NCBI GenBank assembly: GCA_950295325.1
Contig: OX485806.1
Location: 4,340,001-4,404,000, forward strand
Direction of reading: 5' to 3'
From: Polytrichum commune
Taxonomy: Eukaryota; Streptophyta; Polytrichopsida; Polytrichales; Polytrichaceae
Length of the DNA stretch: 64,000 nucleotides
In this document: positions 35,976 through 48,561 of the stretch, piece by piece
How positions within the stretch are numbered: position 1 is the stretch's first letter
Layout of the letters: each line of letters starts with the position of its first letter
Notes under the pieces: model-generated
Database searches by the model: none
The model's input: only the letters and a program-made list of their open reading frames with translations
What the model was told of the DNA's origin: nothing
Program-made: the position numbers and the translations under genes

Positions 35976-38900
35976 ATTAAATAAGGGAGGTATGATTTTC
36001 AACCATTTTTTACATATATTTCATCGTAAATTTTCTAATGCAGCAAAGTTTTGTTGTGTGAATCTAATCGGTAAAAGTTAGAGAACCTGATAAACAAACC
36101 AAACAACACCCACATATCTCAAGGTAACGAGGCCTTAGTGTGACACCTCCCTTGTGGTGACCCCTATTGTTTAATCCTCAAGTTGTCAACAAGTGAGTGC
36201 AATAGTGCCATCGAGCAAGTCATTGTTGAAAGCGATTAATCACAAGCAACGTTAAGTATAAAATAACACCACTTTGACCATCATAAGAGCAGTGCAAGAA
36301 GAATGCAAGAACACTTTCAACGAGCACCAACTTCGGCCAATCACAATGGTTGATCGGGATCTATCCGCTCAACGAGACGTTGTAAGAAGTGATCAATGGA
36401 CCCTCCGTGGTGAAGAGTACAAGGCTCTTTCTTGAATTCGACATCCTGAATCTTTATAGGTTAGATATGAATTTTTATTTTTTGAAAATTGTATGTAAAA
36501 GACTCTATATAGATTTGCTAATCTAATCCAAGCCAGTTAACCTTCCCAAAATAGATTTTCCTTCTTCTGAAAATGGTCGCTTTAAGGCCTCAGTAGTCAG
36601 TACCACAAGTTGTCAAAAAGCCATTGCCATTGACAATCTTGGTCTGAATGAAGACAGGCCGGTGACGGCCTTTTAATCCTATAGAGATCGGCTATCCATA
36701 GGGTTGTCCGTGTCGGAAGATGAGGCCCATCCTTTGAGTGTTTTCCATCAACTTCCTTGTTATGGATGCGTGCAAGTGACGGAATTTGTCCCCTTTAAGC
36801 TTTTGCTTGTCACACCCTAACTCCACTTTGTGTACTTGCTTGAGATCAACCAACATGATGTGCACTCAACTTTTTTATAAATTGTGGCAATAGTGCCAAC
36901 AAAACCTACCGTTCTAGTGCATTCATTTGTATCACACAATCATTCGGAGTATTTTCCTATTATCATCAAATCCTTGCAATTGTAAAAGAAAGAAATCTAG
37001 ATAATGAATACATCCTCCATCCATATATATATATATGACCAACAATGCACTAGAGAGCATTTATCCCACCCCATAGTTATTACACGACATTGGATAGAAG
37101 TGAAATAAACGTTATTATAGTTGCACACAAAAAAGAAAAATTGTATTTAGTTGTGAGGAATGTGACTACTCATTTCCTAGAATATACAAAGAGACTCTCA
37201 TGGGTGGACGGAACTGATCAATACGCTTAAAAAGTTGACAAGGAAGTTGCGTGCAATAAGTATCTTAAAGAACTTGTCAAGGATTGTGGTGGAAAATCAT
37301 ATGACCTTATCTCGAAGCTATGACCTGCCACATTGTTGTATATGTTGTGGACCCATAGATAATGTCTTTGTAAGCATAACGCAATTTAGATGGAAATGGG
37401 CACAATCCTCATTCACATTTTTGTACGGATATTGCATATGTTTTGCCAATGCCACACACAAACCCCACAATTCGCCTCAACAACTATAGTGGATGTTAGG
37501 CTTTAAATAGATGGTACGATGCTCTTTGTGGGGGTACGATGTGAGGGTACGATGCTCTTTGAAGTGCTTGCATGGAGGGCCACATATAAAGTCCTTGTGA
37601 ACTACACATGCTAGCTTTACACTTGTAAATGAGTGGACACATAAAGAACATTTGTAAGATACGGTTTAAATAAGACCATAGTTTCCTTGTTGTGATATTT
37701 CGTGCACTTTGGAGTTACAAACATGTATGTTGAGATAGTTTCATCATAAACTCATGAGCAATAGTTGAAATTAACGTTATAGTTAGGTTCGGTAGTGGTT
37801 CAGGTTTGGTTCGGCAAGGATTAGAGTAGAAACACATAATATGAAAAAGTATACTTAATTTTTTATACATCCACATGTTAAAGCGATTCATACGTTTTTG
37901 CATAGTTCTCATAGTTCACATTTTAGTTGCCTTAGTTTATATTGTTGTCATACTATTTATGCATGTATAATAATAATATGATATTCACACATGATGATTA
38001 AAATCGCATGCAATGTCAATTGCATCTGTTATGTGTAATATTCAATGATGCCACCAGTGTATCTAGACATACCTAATATGAGTATTAAAGTATTAAAGTA
38101 TGAGTATTCTATATTTTTTAGGAGGATTCATATAGTTTTTGTTAATTACTTGATTGGATATATTATATAATTTTGAACCACATCTAACATTACAAGATCG
38201 GATCTAGAATTTATCTATTTCATTCTTATTTAAATTATCCATTTTATTCATAGATAATTGGATTCAATGGTACTTGACTCAATTGTCTTACAAATTACAT
38301 TTTTGTAATAATGATTACATCCTCTCAACTTTAATAGCATATATCATAATAGATATGTACATAGATATAGATAATATGATCTCAATTCATGTTGGAGCAA
38401 GGATAAATGAAGAGCCTATTGGACTGCAAGATATTGCCTCCATTAAGGTTTTCAATTCTTGGATGCCAACAGTACATTAACGCCTCATTGGAGCAAAGCC
38501 ATATACCCAAGTGCCAAAACCCAAACATTGACTACTACAACAAGATGTCCAAACCAACTTACTTAGCTTCGTTAAAGGTATAGCCGACCCACTAAGGTTG
38601 ATCCTCATGAGTCGAACACAACACATGTTGTGCCTAGTGAAGACACTTGGGCAATATAAGGATGCCAACAATAAGGATAATAAGGGCAATGTACCATTTG
38701 GCATCCTCATGTATTTTGGCCTATATACTAGTTGGTATTTAAGTCTCAAGAAACAATTGGAATGAGACTTCATGCATGATGCAAGGGTAAGCTTGCAAAC
38801 ATCCACAAATCAATGCCAATATAAATAAAGCCTATGTTAGAGTAATCATGGAATAGGGTTAACTCAAATTCAGATTAGAGTTTGTGATCCATAATTATAG

Positions 38901-39275
38901 GTGAATTTGAACAATTTCAAGAACAAACAAATTCTATTTTCTTGTGCCAATATTTAAGATTGGACTTTAAGAAAATGTAACAATACAATTGCATTCTAGT
39001 TACACAACTATTGCATTCTAAAATACACGCAAACCATATTTGAATATGAATCCAATTGCAAGACCTAGTTTTTCGATAAAATGTTTCCTTTGAAGATTTG
39101 GGTACCAATATTTGAACCTAGATCTTGTTGCCAAGCTTAATTTTGAATTAGCAACATTGTTGACTCGAACTCCTTGCTCACGCTCACCACTCACCTTTTA
39201 GTTACCCCCCCCCCCAACCTACAAACTCTCAATGGGGGTTGCTAAACCGAGCCGCCAAGTTTTTCTTTTCATTTG
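35976..39275. other. Intergenic DNA, no gene recognised
   Basis: A (TA)n microsatellite lies at 37022-37035 and a 15-bp direct repeat, 'ggtacgatgctcttt', near 37510 and 37550. A run of 11 C occurs at 39205-39215. The minus-strand frame of 109 codons at 38477-38806 has no recognised domain. Confidence 0.45.
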
Positions 39276-39277
39276 TA

Positions 39278-39546
39278 CAGTAACCTCCCGCTTAAGTACG
39301 CAACTTGAACATGCGTAGTTTGTGCGTACTTAGCTGGTAGGTGCGTACGTTAGGATTTAGGGTTTCCCAAATCACGAGCGGTTGACCTCAAAGCCAAACG
39401 CAAAAAAAAACTTCAAAACTTACACCAAATGACGATTCACGACATGTTCAACTAAGAAATCTTGAACCCTAATTTTTTTGCCAAAAAATGCGTACTTAAC
39501 CGGGATGTGTACTTAAACGGGTGCGTACTTAAGCGGGAGGTTACTG
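39278..39546. mobile_element. Pogo/Emigrant-like MITE, 269 bp, TA target duplication
   Basis: Perfect terminal inverted repeats of 24 bp begin 'cagtaacctcccgcttaagt' on the left and appear as the exact complement on the right, with TA immediately outside (39276-39277 and 39547-39548). CAGTA-ACCTC ends next to TA are typical of pogo-type elements such as the plant Emigrant/Lemi1 group. Near the right end the motif 'gcgtactta' with 'cggg' recurs three times, and related 'gtgcgtactta' and 'gtgcgtacgtta' motifs lie near the left end. Such subterminal repeats could be extra transposase-binding sites (inference). No coding capacity. Confidence 0.85.
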
Positions 39547-39548
39547 TA

Positions 39549-41297
39549 TAGGATTTGTTAAAAAATTACAATGTCATGTAATTTAGTCAATTTGACTTCC
39601 AAGTTATTAGAATGATAGATAAATATAAATTCTAAATTTGGTAGACACAAGCATGAATTAAAGCCATCTTTGCCCACATGCTAATTCCACTTGTCATAGG
39701 TGGGTTGCATCCAAGGCAACTTGACTTTCCAGATGTTAATTGATCTTCAAGTCATATAGAGTAGGCAAACCAATTTCCATTAACTTAAGCAATTTTGCAT
39801 AAGTGTAGTATAGGTATGATATTGGAGTGATTTTTCACATGTCTAGAAATAGATATCACTAATTCTTAACCATGAAATTACTATAAAATATCAAAGGCAA
39901 GATTCTCTCCCAACTTGTATTCATAACATTTGTTGACCTATTTATGATAACTAAGAGACAAAAACGTGAGTACAATTAGTGCCTTTTCAAGGAACAAAAT
40001 CCTTGTGCTTTTAACTTATTTTTTTCCATCACACCAAATGTGACGGCTACATGTGTGATTCTTCATGACTTTTTCCTCACTAACAATTACATGTGTGGAA
40101 CTTCACAACTTTAGGGACTTTATCATGTATTAAGATTGGGGGTTTATTGGAAAGGGGTCTATCTACTCTATGTAGTCAAGCATTATGTATTCCATGACAC
40201 TTCGATACTTATAGAATTTGCGTCTTGGAGTTAGTATATAATAACCAGGACTACTCTAAGTATTAGCATAGCTAGTCATTTGGTGTTTATAAATGAAAAA
40301 TCACAAAATCTCCTTGCCAAAATGCAATCTCCCATGGATACTTTGTGGGCACCCCTCCAACTCTTTTTTCTTTCTTTCTCTTTCTTTTTCTTTTTCTGGG
40401 TAGCCCATCAAAGTTTGAATTATGTTTGGGTAGCATGGAAAAACATGTCTATATATAGTCCCATTTGTCCCATATAATTAGTCCCTTGCTCATGCTCATG
40501 TCTTGGCTTCGCTTGAGGTTAGAGCGTACTAATTCGTCGTTGTGTTGACATAACACACATTTTAAAATACAAAATTTCATATGTCTACAATTTATGATAT
40601 ATTTTTAGCATTAAATTGGCAAGTTAACAACTCACCATATGTGCTTGTATTTGTGTTCATAATTTGAATTGTCTTTTGAAAACCACTTTATTTCTACCAA
40701 ACACCAGTCATGTGTTAATTGATTCCAACCTCCAAGGCTTGGCCGTTGACAACCAATTTTGCAAGACTTGACTCATTTTCACAATTGTTAGATAGTCTGA
40801 GGTGGCCCCTTTGTAGTACGTTGTTGTCGGGAAGTTTGCCATAGCCACCTCAGTTGCATAGGTGCCAAAGATGTTGAGGTGGCCTTGGATGACTTGGTTG
40901 GCAACAACGCACCTCACACACTGTGAGGCCAAACCATCCACCCTTAAGCGTCCTAGTCCGGGTGAGGGAATGGATATCACATTCATGTTTCCACAACTCC
41001 ATTTCACCAAATTCGTGAGAATCCATTACATCTTCCATCAATCATTGCACACCAATCCATTCCACGATAATATTACAAGCGTTGACAAACGCTCTTCTCT
41101 ATTATCCCAATCATAACACCCCCTATTGCTACCCCAATATCATTCACACCCCAAATTCAACCGCTAATTCTACCATCCAATACTTCTTGTTTTCCTAGCT
41201 TACTACGAACTAATTATTTAAACTAATATTAAGTGACAATCTAATTAATTATCTATTACCAAGTCCAATGTGGCACCACGGCATTCCCATGTAAGGC
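39549..41297. other. Intergenic DNA with one unassigned open frame
   Basis: A 100-codon minus-strand frame at 40708-41010 has a varied, protein-like composition (for example 'NIFGTYATEVAMANFPTTTY') but matches nothing recognised, so it is not called as a gene. A (TTTC)-type run lies at 40365-40398. Otherwise featureless. Confidence 0.4.
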
Positions 41298-41697
41298 CGG
41301 CAGCTGCCTCCTTATACTAGCTTAACCTTTGAAGTTCTATCTCACTGCCTCGGCAGCTGCCTCCTTATATCAGCTAACCTTTGAAGTTTTGTCCCACTGC
41401 CTCGGCAACTGCCTCCTTATATCAGCTAACCTTTGAAGTTCTTTCCCACTGCCTCGGCAGCTGCCTCCTTATATTAGTTAACCTTTAAAGTTATGTCCCA
41501 ACTGCCTCGGCAGCTGCTGCCCTATTATATAAGCTAACCATTGAAGTTCTGTCCCACTGCCTCGGCAGCTGTTGCCTTATTAAATCAGCTAACCTTTGAA
41601 GTTCTGTCCCAACTGCCTCGGCAGCTGCCTCCTTATTTCAGCCAACCTTTGAAGTTCTGTCCCACTACCTCGGCAGCTGCTGCCTTATACTAGCTAA
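41298..41697. repeat. Minisatellite, about 53-bp unit, 7.6 copies
   Basis: Units start 'cggcagctgcctccttatat' and continue 'cagctaacctttgaagttct' and 'gtcccactgcct'. Unit lengths are 52-56 bp; seven full copies and a partial eighth are head to tail with no spacer, each a few substitutions or 1-4-nt indels from the next. Every full unit except the third carries the palindrome GCAGCTGC or GGCAGCTG. The array stops abruptly at 'tatactagctaaata'. Confidence 0.9.
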
Positions 41698-41849
41698 ATA
41701 TTCAAATCCTAATTAAGCACACTAATCCCCTACTTGACCTCACTAATTCCCACAAGACCCTCTTACTAATCTTCCTACCTAATCACACTAAACCCCTTAA
41801 TAACCTCTTCCTAATTCACACATTTTTTCTAACTCTAAGAGCTCGAAAT

Positions 41850-41935
41850 CCTAGAGAGGAAGGGGGAGAGAGAGAGAGGAGAAGAAAAGAGGAAGAAGAA
41901 GAGAAGAGAGGAGAGGAGGAGGAGGAGAGGGCACC
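41850..41935. repeat. Purine-rich (GA)n/(GAGGA)n tract
   Basis: About 80 bp almost wholly A and G on the plus strand, 'gagagagagaggagaagaaa' and on, lying 150 bp beyond the minisatellite. Confidence 0.8.
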
Positions 41936-44900
41936 CAAGACCACAAACCCCTTAACATTCTCCTACTTAGAAGGACCTTATCTTATCCACTAAATCCTCA
42001 CCCTCTAAACCAACAAGAACATGTTCTAATTCAAACATTTAAATCCAAGGCCCTTCCCCTTGCTTCATCAAACACTACTCACTTAACCAAAACACTCCCT
42101 AATGTCACTAAGCTTCTAATTAACCACACAAAATAGGCTTAAGGCCTAAAACATAAACCACACCAAGCCTCACTCTTTTTATAATTTTTATTGTTTCAAT
42201 AACACTCCAAATGCAATTCTAAAGAAATTCTAAACATAAAACAAATATGAGCACTCATTTTGGGCTCGTACACACCCACCTCCCTCGCAATGGACTACGG
42301 AACCTCGCGTCTTTTTTTGGGCAGGCGGGGTTCCCTACAAATACTAATGTACATAAGTCGTTTTATTCATTTGATCTCTAACACATGGATGGTTGCTACC
42401 ATAATAGGTGCCAATTTTTGTTGTTGACCTCATGAACCTCATTTTTGTTAGTGACCAATATTAAATAAAGAGCCCATACATTTTAAAATTGAGGCAAGTT
42501 ATTTGAAAGGGATCTTTATTAGGCAACTCAAATAAGAATATTCTCTCAAGCAAGGAGAAAAATTTGTGGGTAGAAAAAATTAAAAAATTTGAGCTCCTTG
42601 TGAAATATGCAAGTATATCTATATATAGGCTTATATATCTACAAAAATAGGCTTACAAGATCCGCTCATGAAATAGCTTCACTTGACCTAGGTGGTGGAT
42701 GTTTTGACTATAGAAGGTTTCTCCCCACGGCATAGTTATAATTTAGGAACTCTAATCACGGTCAATGTCAAGGAAACCCTTTCTCCCAATGTAAATCCAT
42801 AATAGGCTTTATTTCCCCTTTATTGGTGGTGCAAACTCTCACAAGTCAAAACCATCTAGAATTGATGGTGATTTTGAACTCCTTGGGTGAGTTCATCATT
42901 ACTATGCAAGTGTTGATTGGCACTTGAAATTAAAACACAAGGGTTAAGGGAAAAAGGGGGTCCATGAGCATTCATCGAGCATGGGACTAAAGAGTATGTT
43001 GCTTCAAAAGATTAATGTTATTTGAGTCTCTTGTTCATTACTTTCAAAACATCCTACTCAGCTCCCATTGGGTGCTTGATTGTTGCATTGTTGAACTAAG
43101 TTTTTTCATTGGTTGGGAATGGAACTTGTCATAGCTTCAAGTGCCCCTCAACTCCCTTTGGTCAAGTTTAAACGTTCGAGCAATTTCTCTAGTTGCATGT
43201 AATTGGTTGTTCTCAAAGTCCCACAAGTTTTGGTATGTAATGGAGCCCATTTCTATCAAGGTGGGCCACTTTGATTTTGGAGAATCCAAAACCAATCCCT
43301 TGAATGGTAGGGTTCCACCATATGTGTGTGTTCAATACTTGATACTTGTCTTGGGGTGGAGTGATTGTTACATGTTCTAACATATTCTTCTAGGCTTCTC
43401 CAATTCTTTTACAGATGTTATATCCATGTGCATGTATGTGGTGAGTCAAAAACATTCATATGATCCCAATATTTCACTTGTTTTTGTTTTTGTTTTTTGT
43501 TTTTCTAGTAAGACGTGCATTTCATAATATTAATTGAATGAGAAAATTCAAGTTTGATTTGCCACCTTCAAATGCCTTAATCACCCATATTACCAAGAGA
43601 CTCTTTGTAGTTGCTTCCGGATCAATAAAGCTAAGGCCGTTGTTCTTCAATTTGTGCATGCGTGGGTCACTCTGTACTATTTTCTTGCATCATGTGCAAC
43701 GGAGGGGTATTTGTTTAGGGGTTATTTACTTTCATGACATGAATTGAAGGTTCCCTATAAATACTTAATTCTCTCAAATGACCTATTTGCTTGCACCCTA
43801 TCATTACTTATATTCCCCGGCCAATGCAATTTATTATAGTCTATATTCCTTTAAGTAATAAAAAGTAATCCACGTCCATAGATAAAAATAAAAAATAAAA
43901 AATCCATGTTCATACATACTATTGCAAACATGATTTTTGAAGTCATGAATTTCAACGGACTTCAGACAAAACACATCCAGATCACACTTGCATATCATAC
44001 ACATTATTATTAATAAATGAATATCATACACCATATGCATTACAAAAGCACACGTGTATTCACCAAAAGAAATAAATGATTGTTTGCTAAAGAACACAAC
44101 ACTTGTTGAGAAGGAGTCTTTGCACAAGCACCAAAAAAAATCCTATATGGGTACAAAAAAAAATGACAACCCCAAAATGTGACAACCTCTTGCAAATTCA
44201 AAATCACTCTAGCTACCAATTCACGATCATACTAAATATAAACCATAAGCTCTTAAACTTCAACCCCTATATTAATTTTACTAAAAAGTAATGGCCCACA
44301 TTTTATACCTATCTACTTACTTATAATGGGATTGTCTACTTTTAATGGACACTTTGTTATTTGAAATTCCTTTATAATTTTTTATTTCAAATGAATTAAT
44401 CCTCTTTATAATATGGTGCATTTTTTATTTGTTAAATGCAATAAGTGACCCACCGGTGAAAATGGTGCAATGGCCGGTCCACACAACCCTACCTTGAGCA
44501 TGTCCAAGTTGGCCTCCCCATAGATAATCTCTAAGTGTTCCTTTGACATTGTTTCATTACATTCCATGTCACATGAAATATTGCATATTCAAGCCACTCT
44601 TCATGGCCAAATCAATTTAATTTTATTGTTTTCCACATGTCTACGTTAACCCATTATGTCCAATGCGACCATAATTTGGACGTGAGCAGTTTGCTCTGAC
44701 CCCTTTGATGCTAGCTCGGATGGTTTCTTGATTGTTTCAACTGCTCCTTTTGTTCATGTTCAACTGCTACAATATGGCACGTGGATAATGTTTATTCAAT
44801 GCGATTTCTATTTTTGGATTAATTCAAATATGGGAGTGTGCTCTCAACCAATTCATGAACCAAAACTTGACATTTGTGACCTCCGCGGTTTAAGGGCATC

Positions 44901-46904
44901 ATGTCCTTGACATGTTTTCTGTTGATCCCTATGTGCAAATGATTCCCGATTGATCTAAAACAATTGCATGACACTCAAACTCAACATATCCTAAACATCT
45001 ACCATTGGAATTTTTGATTAGAGGTGTGTTAGTGGGTGTAAATTCATGTGGAAGGTGCACAATTGTGGCACCGTTGCCTCAAATTGGAATGCTTCCTAGA
45101 AAATAGCAAAAGAATGGTTTCAAGATTTGTGAGTTGATATGAGTACGTATATTGCCCCTGTTTTGAATGTGGGTAAGATTTTGTCATTTGGAAATGATTT
45201 GAGTGGAAGTTCGGTCCAAAAACAACCCCAAATTAATGTCTAAAATTTTGCCCCTCAAGACCACTATTAACTGTCCTATTATAATCTCCTACATAATGAG
45301 ACTTCAACATTTAAAATCTGGACCGTGAGTAGTCACCTCTAACATACAAACATCTAAGGTAGAGGGTGCTTAAACTAACACTTTAAGCTATTGCACATAC
45401 ATATGGCTACATGGTTGATATTAAAAAATCATAAAATCATAATAGACTTTGTTCTAAACATAGGTATAAAGAAAGGAAATATATTTTCAGCCTCAATAAG
45501 ATATTTGATGAATGGTCAAAGTCAAAGCCACTAGCTTCCTTAAACCAATATATAGGCCCTATGTATGATGACTTTGGATGTGATGAACCCCCAACTTCAT
45601 TGCCTAGAACCAACATAACATAGTTGGGTACTAAACCCAAGCTAGATCAAAGACCAACTAGTAACGGTGCACAAAGCCACATGGTCACCTCCATGATCCC
45701 ACCTAGTTCGCTTGCAAAACTATCACCTTGCCACCTGGGTACCAACCCCCTTTGTGCTTTGTGGGCCTACTTTCTGTGACTTTGTGAATAGAATGGCTAA
45801 CCCCCCCCCCCCCTCTACAGTGTATAGAATGGCTAGAATAGGTATTGACAAGCCACCCTAAACCCACCTTGAACCAACTTGAGATAGAGTGGAGCCCATT
45901 ACCTACCCTACATGAAGGTAGTGGAGGTCGCTATGAGGTGGCGTCACTAATGGCACCTAAAAGCGTCACTTCATGGGCCCATACACTCCTACACCATGGG
46001 GAACGCTTCAAGGTTGTAAAATGTTGGTGATTGGGAGGCGTTTATAGGTGTTGGTTTTGGGTGGGGTGTTGGTTTTAGCACCCTCTTCCTTATACAGTTG
46101 GATTTGTCAAAGAGCTTTAGATCTTTAGCTACGGTCGCTATAATTGAGATCACATTTTCTAAGCAAATTTGAGGGAAATTGGGAGTGGGAAATTAGGGGT
46201 TAACATTGTGTAGTGTAGCTTGCAAGCTCTCATTTCCATTCGTAGGTACTACCTAGCTTGCGAGTAGTGCGCAGTCAACCCGGAGCATCAATTGCTCCAT
46301 TTTCAAAGAGTTTGATACACATGGTCCCTCAAGGTGATAAAATTATATGAGAATCATGTTGAAGTTTTGATGTTATTTGTTATTTGTTCTTGCATCAAGA
46401 CCCCGTTGTGTAATGTTTAATGTATTTCTTATGATTGAATTAACGTATAATGTGATATATGACATAATCGAGAAGAAGTCTATGGGTGATGAAAGCAGCT
46501 TCTGGCTTCTAGTGAGGCCACGTTGCCTGTGCTTTCTCGACCGTCGGATCTGACCGATGTAACCCTCCTCCCCTAATCTCCTCCATCCACTGCTTTTAGA
46601 TGTGGTCACTCATGATATTTTAATGAACAATACAAAGCAATATCCTCATACTCCTCCAATCGTCACCTTGAGGCCCAAGAAGAGCCTCTTGGACATTTAG
46701 CTCTTTTTTCTCCTAGGAATGCAAATCTTTAATGAAGGGAGTGTTAGACCACCACTGATGTCGAGGGCTTTTTATCCCACTTGCTATCATTTGTTTTTGT
46801 GATTAGCTACTCACCTGCAATTGCTACAAGAAAATGAAAACCCACAATTTGATCAAATTTGAGAAGATGCAATGGTTGTAAAGTATGACAACTAGAGTGA
46901 CAAC
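41936..46904. other. Intergenic DNA, no gene recognised
   Basis: AT-rich; contains a (GTTTTT)-type run at 43484-43505, a run of 13 C at 45801-45813 with 'tagaatggcta' on both sides, and a 60-bp segment (44586-44650) resembling 26150-26215. None of the 60-97-codon frames shows a motif. Confidence 0.45.
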
Positions 46905-47127
46905 TAGAGTGATTATCCTAGTAAGTGTGTGTTATTATTTGGAGTAACGTGATGCTATAACTAAACAAAAATGTGATATTTTACTAAGCAAAGTCATTTA
47001 TGTTCTATAATGCCCGAATAAGCTGTTGAACTTTTGTTAATAAAAATTGAACTCTTGAGTAAGATGTCACTGCATTGTGTAACTATGAATAGTAACACAC
47101 ACACACTAATTGGGATAATTAGTGTAG
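46905..47127. mobile_element. Hairpin MITE, about 220 bp (copy 2)
   Basis: Same orientation and layout as 22454-22673: left end 'gtgtgtgttattatttggag', middle 'ttctataatgcccgaataag' and 'ttgaacttttgttaataaaa', right end 'gtaactatgaatagtaacac' then 'actaattgggataatt'. Terminal repeats are slightly more diverged than in copy 1. Confidence 0.65.
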
Positions 47128-48070
47128 TGGAAATCATTTTTTTTCTTTTAATTGGACGAAGTGATGGACTGAAATATTTCTAAACTTAGACATACAAGTC
47201 TAAAACCATAATGCATACATGTAAGATTCTAGTTTCACTTGTACTGTTATTTGAGATTCATATGCTTATTTTAGAGGGGTCAAAGTTCATTGACTAGTGG
47301 GTGGATATTTTTCATATTGGGTTTGAGTAGCATGTTTGGTTTGGGGTATAGTAGCCCAATATGCAAAAGATACGTGGACTTTATAACGGACAAACAAACT
47401 TGCCTCCACTCTCATGCCTCGGTGACCTCCTACAAACTCTAGTCCAACCACACATTGAAAAATTGTTCCCCTTACCTTATATTCAAAGTCCAATCACATG
47501 GAGCCTTCACAACTCTATTGTTGGAACTCAAATGAATGCACAATTCAAGGACTCCACCTTGCCACGCATGAGCAGGTTTCCCCGGAAAAAGAGTGGCCCA
47601 GGGGCCTCCATAGGACAATGGAAAAGAGAAAAGAATGCAGCCATTTATGTTCATTTAGTGTCACAATCACTATATCTTTTATCTATTTATTGTATATCTC
47701 ATATTTTACCAACAAATGTCAAATTGGTTGTTTGGACATTACAAAACACTAACAAATTTACTTTGTAAAGAAGTACATCAATAGTAAAAGAGATACAACA
47801 CTATGGAACTCCAAATACTAAGTGACACTGAATGCCATATTTAGTGTCGTAACTTAACGACATTTGAGTCTTAATTTTTATTTCCTTTGGAGATTAGTGC
47901 CAGTAAGTCAGTTGTGATGTCGCCCTCTCCACAGCTGACATCACCATGGCTCATCTTTTTCCTTGGGCCGATGAAAAAATCGACACATGTGCATCATTTT
48001 CCCCTTCAAAACATTGTCATCTTTGACATCACAATTAGCACGGGTGAGCTCATGAACACCACTTGGCTTA
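47128..48070. other. Intergenic DNA with an inverted hairpin-MITE fragment
   Basis: The minus strand of 47700-47830 reads 'tatttggagttccatagtgt' and 'atgtccaaacaaccaatttg', a partial inverted copy of the element at 22454. A 135-codon plus-strand frame (47361-47768) overlaps it and has no recognised domain. Confidence 0.45.
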
Positions 48071-48558
48071 GGGCCACTTCACACACGAGACTGAGAGCCC
48101 GTGACCGTTACACTTCAAGCACTCTCATTGGCGGAAAAGGCGGAGCTGCTCTAAGTTCGTTTCACACCACGCTTGAGGGACCAACGGAGTATGTGAATGC
48201 AAGATGGATGTAAAGCCTACATGGATTCCTACATGACACCAAATGGATCATGTTTCATGGTCACTTGGATTATTTTCAAAAACCACCTCTTGGAGGTAGG
48301 CCTATCACCAAACCGGGAGACCATGACACTCCGAACGCTCACAACCGTTGGTTTATTCTATTCATCATGTCTGAGGACCCGCATGAAGAGAAATTCATTG
48401 AAATAGTATTTGGTTGAGGGCCCGGTCACATACGGCTTCACACTACACTTGAGGATCTGTGACCACACTACACGATTTTGGAGGTGTCTCGGGACGGCCT
48501 TTGGGCTCTCACAATTTCATGGTCACAGCTCTTGGCTCGTGTGTGAGCCAAGTGGCCC
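48071..48558. mobile_element. Tourist-like MITE, 488 bp, TTA target duplication
   Basis: Starts 'gggccacttcacacacgaga' and ends 'ctcgtgtgtgagccaagtgg' plus 'ccc'; the right end has a 4-nt 'ggct' difference inside the inverted repeat. TTA flanks both ends (48068-48070 and 48559-48561). It is the cleanest family member here: 29512-30014 is an inverted full-length copy, 24001-24394 a truncated one, 21227 and 21867 carry decayed ends, and 63981 begins another. Confidence 0.85.
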
Positions 48559-48561
48559 TTA

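Noticed and set aside
38477..38806. 109-codon minus-strand frame, considered as a retrotransposon polyprotein piece
   Set aside because: No integrase, reverse transcriptase or RNase H motif could be read in any of the three frames.
41298..41697. CRISPR array
   Set aside because: Units are contiguous with no unique spacers, and the genome is eukaryotic; it is a minisatellite.
47361..47768. 135-codon plus-strand frame
   Set aside because: Its 3' part overlaps a fragment of the hairpin MITE family and no domain is recognisable.
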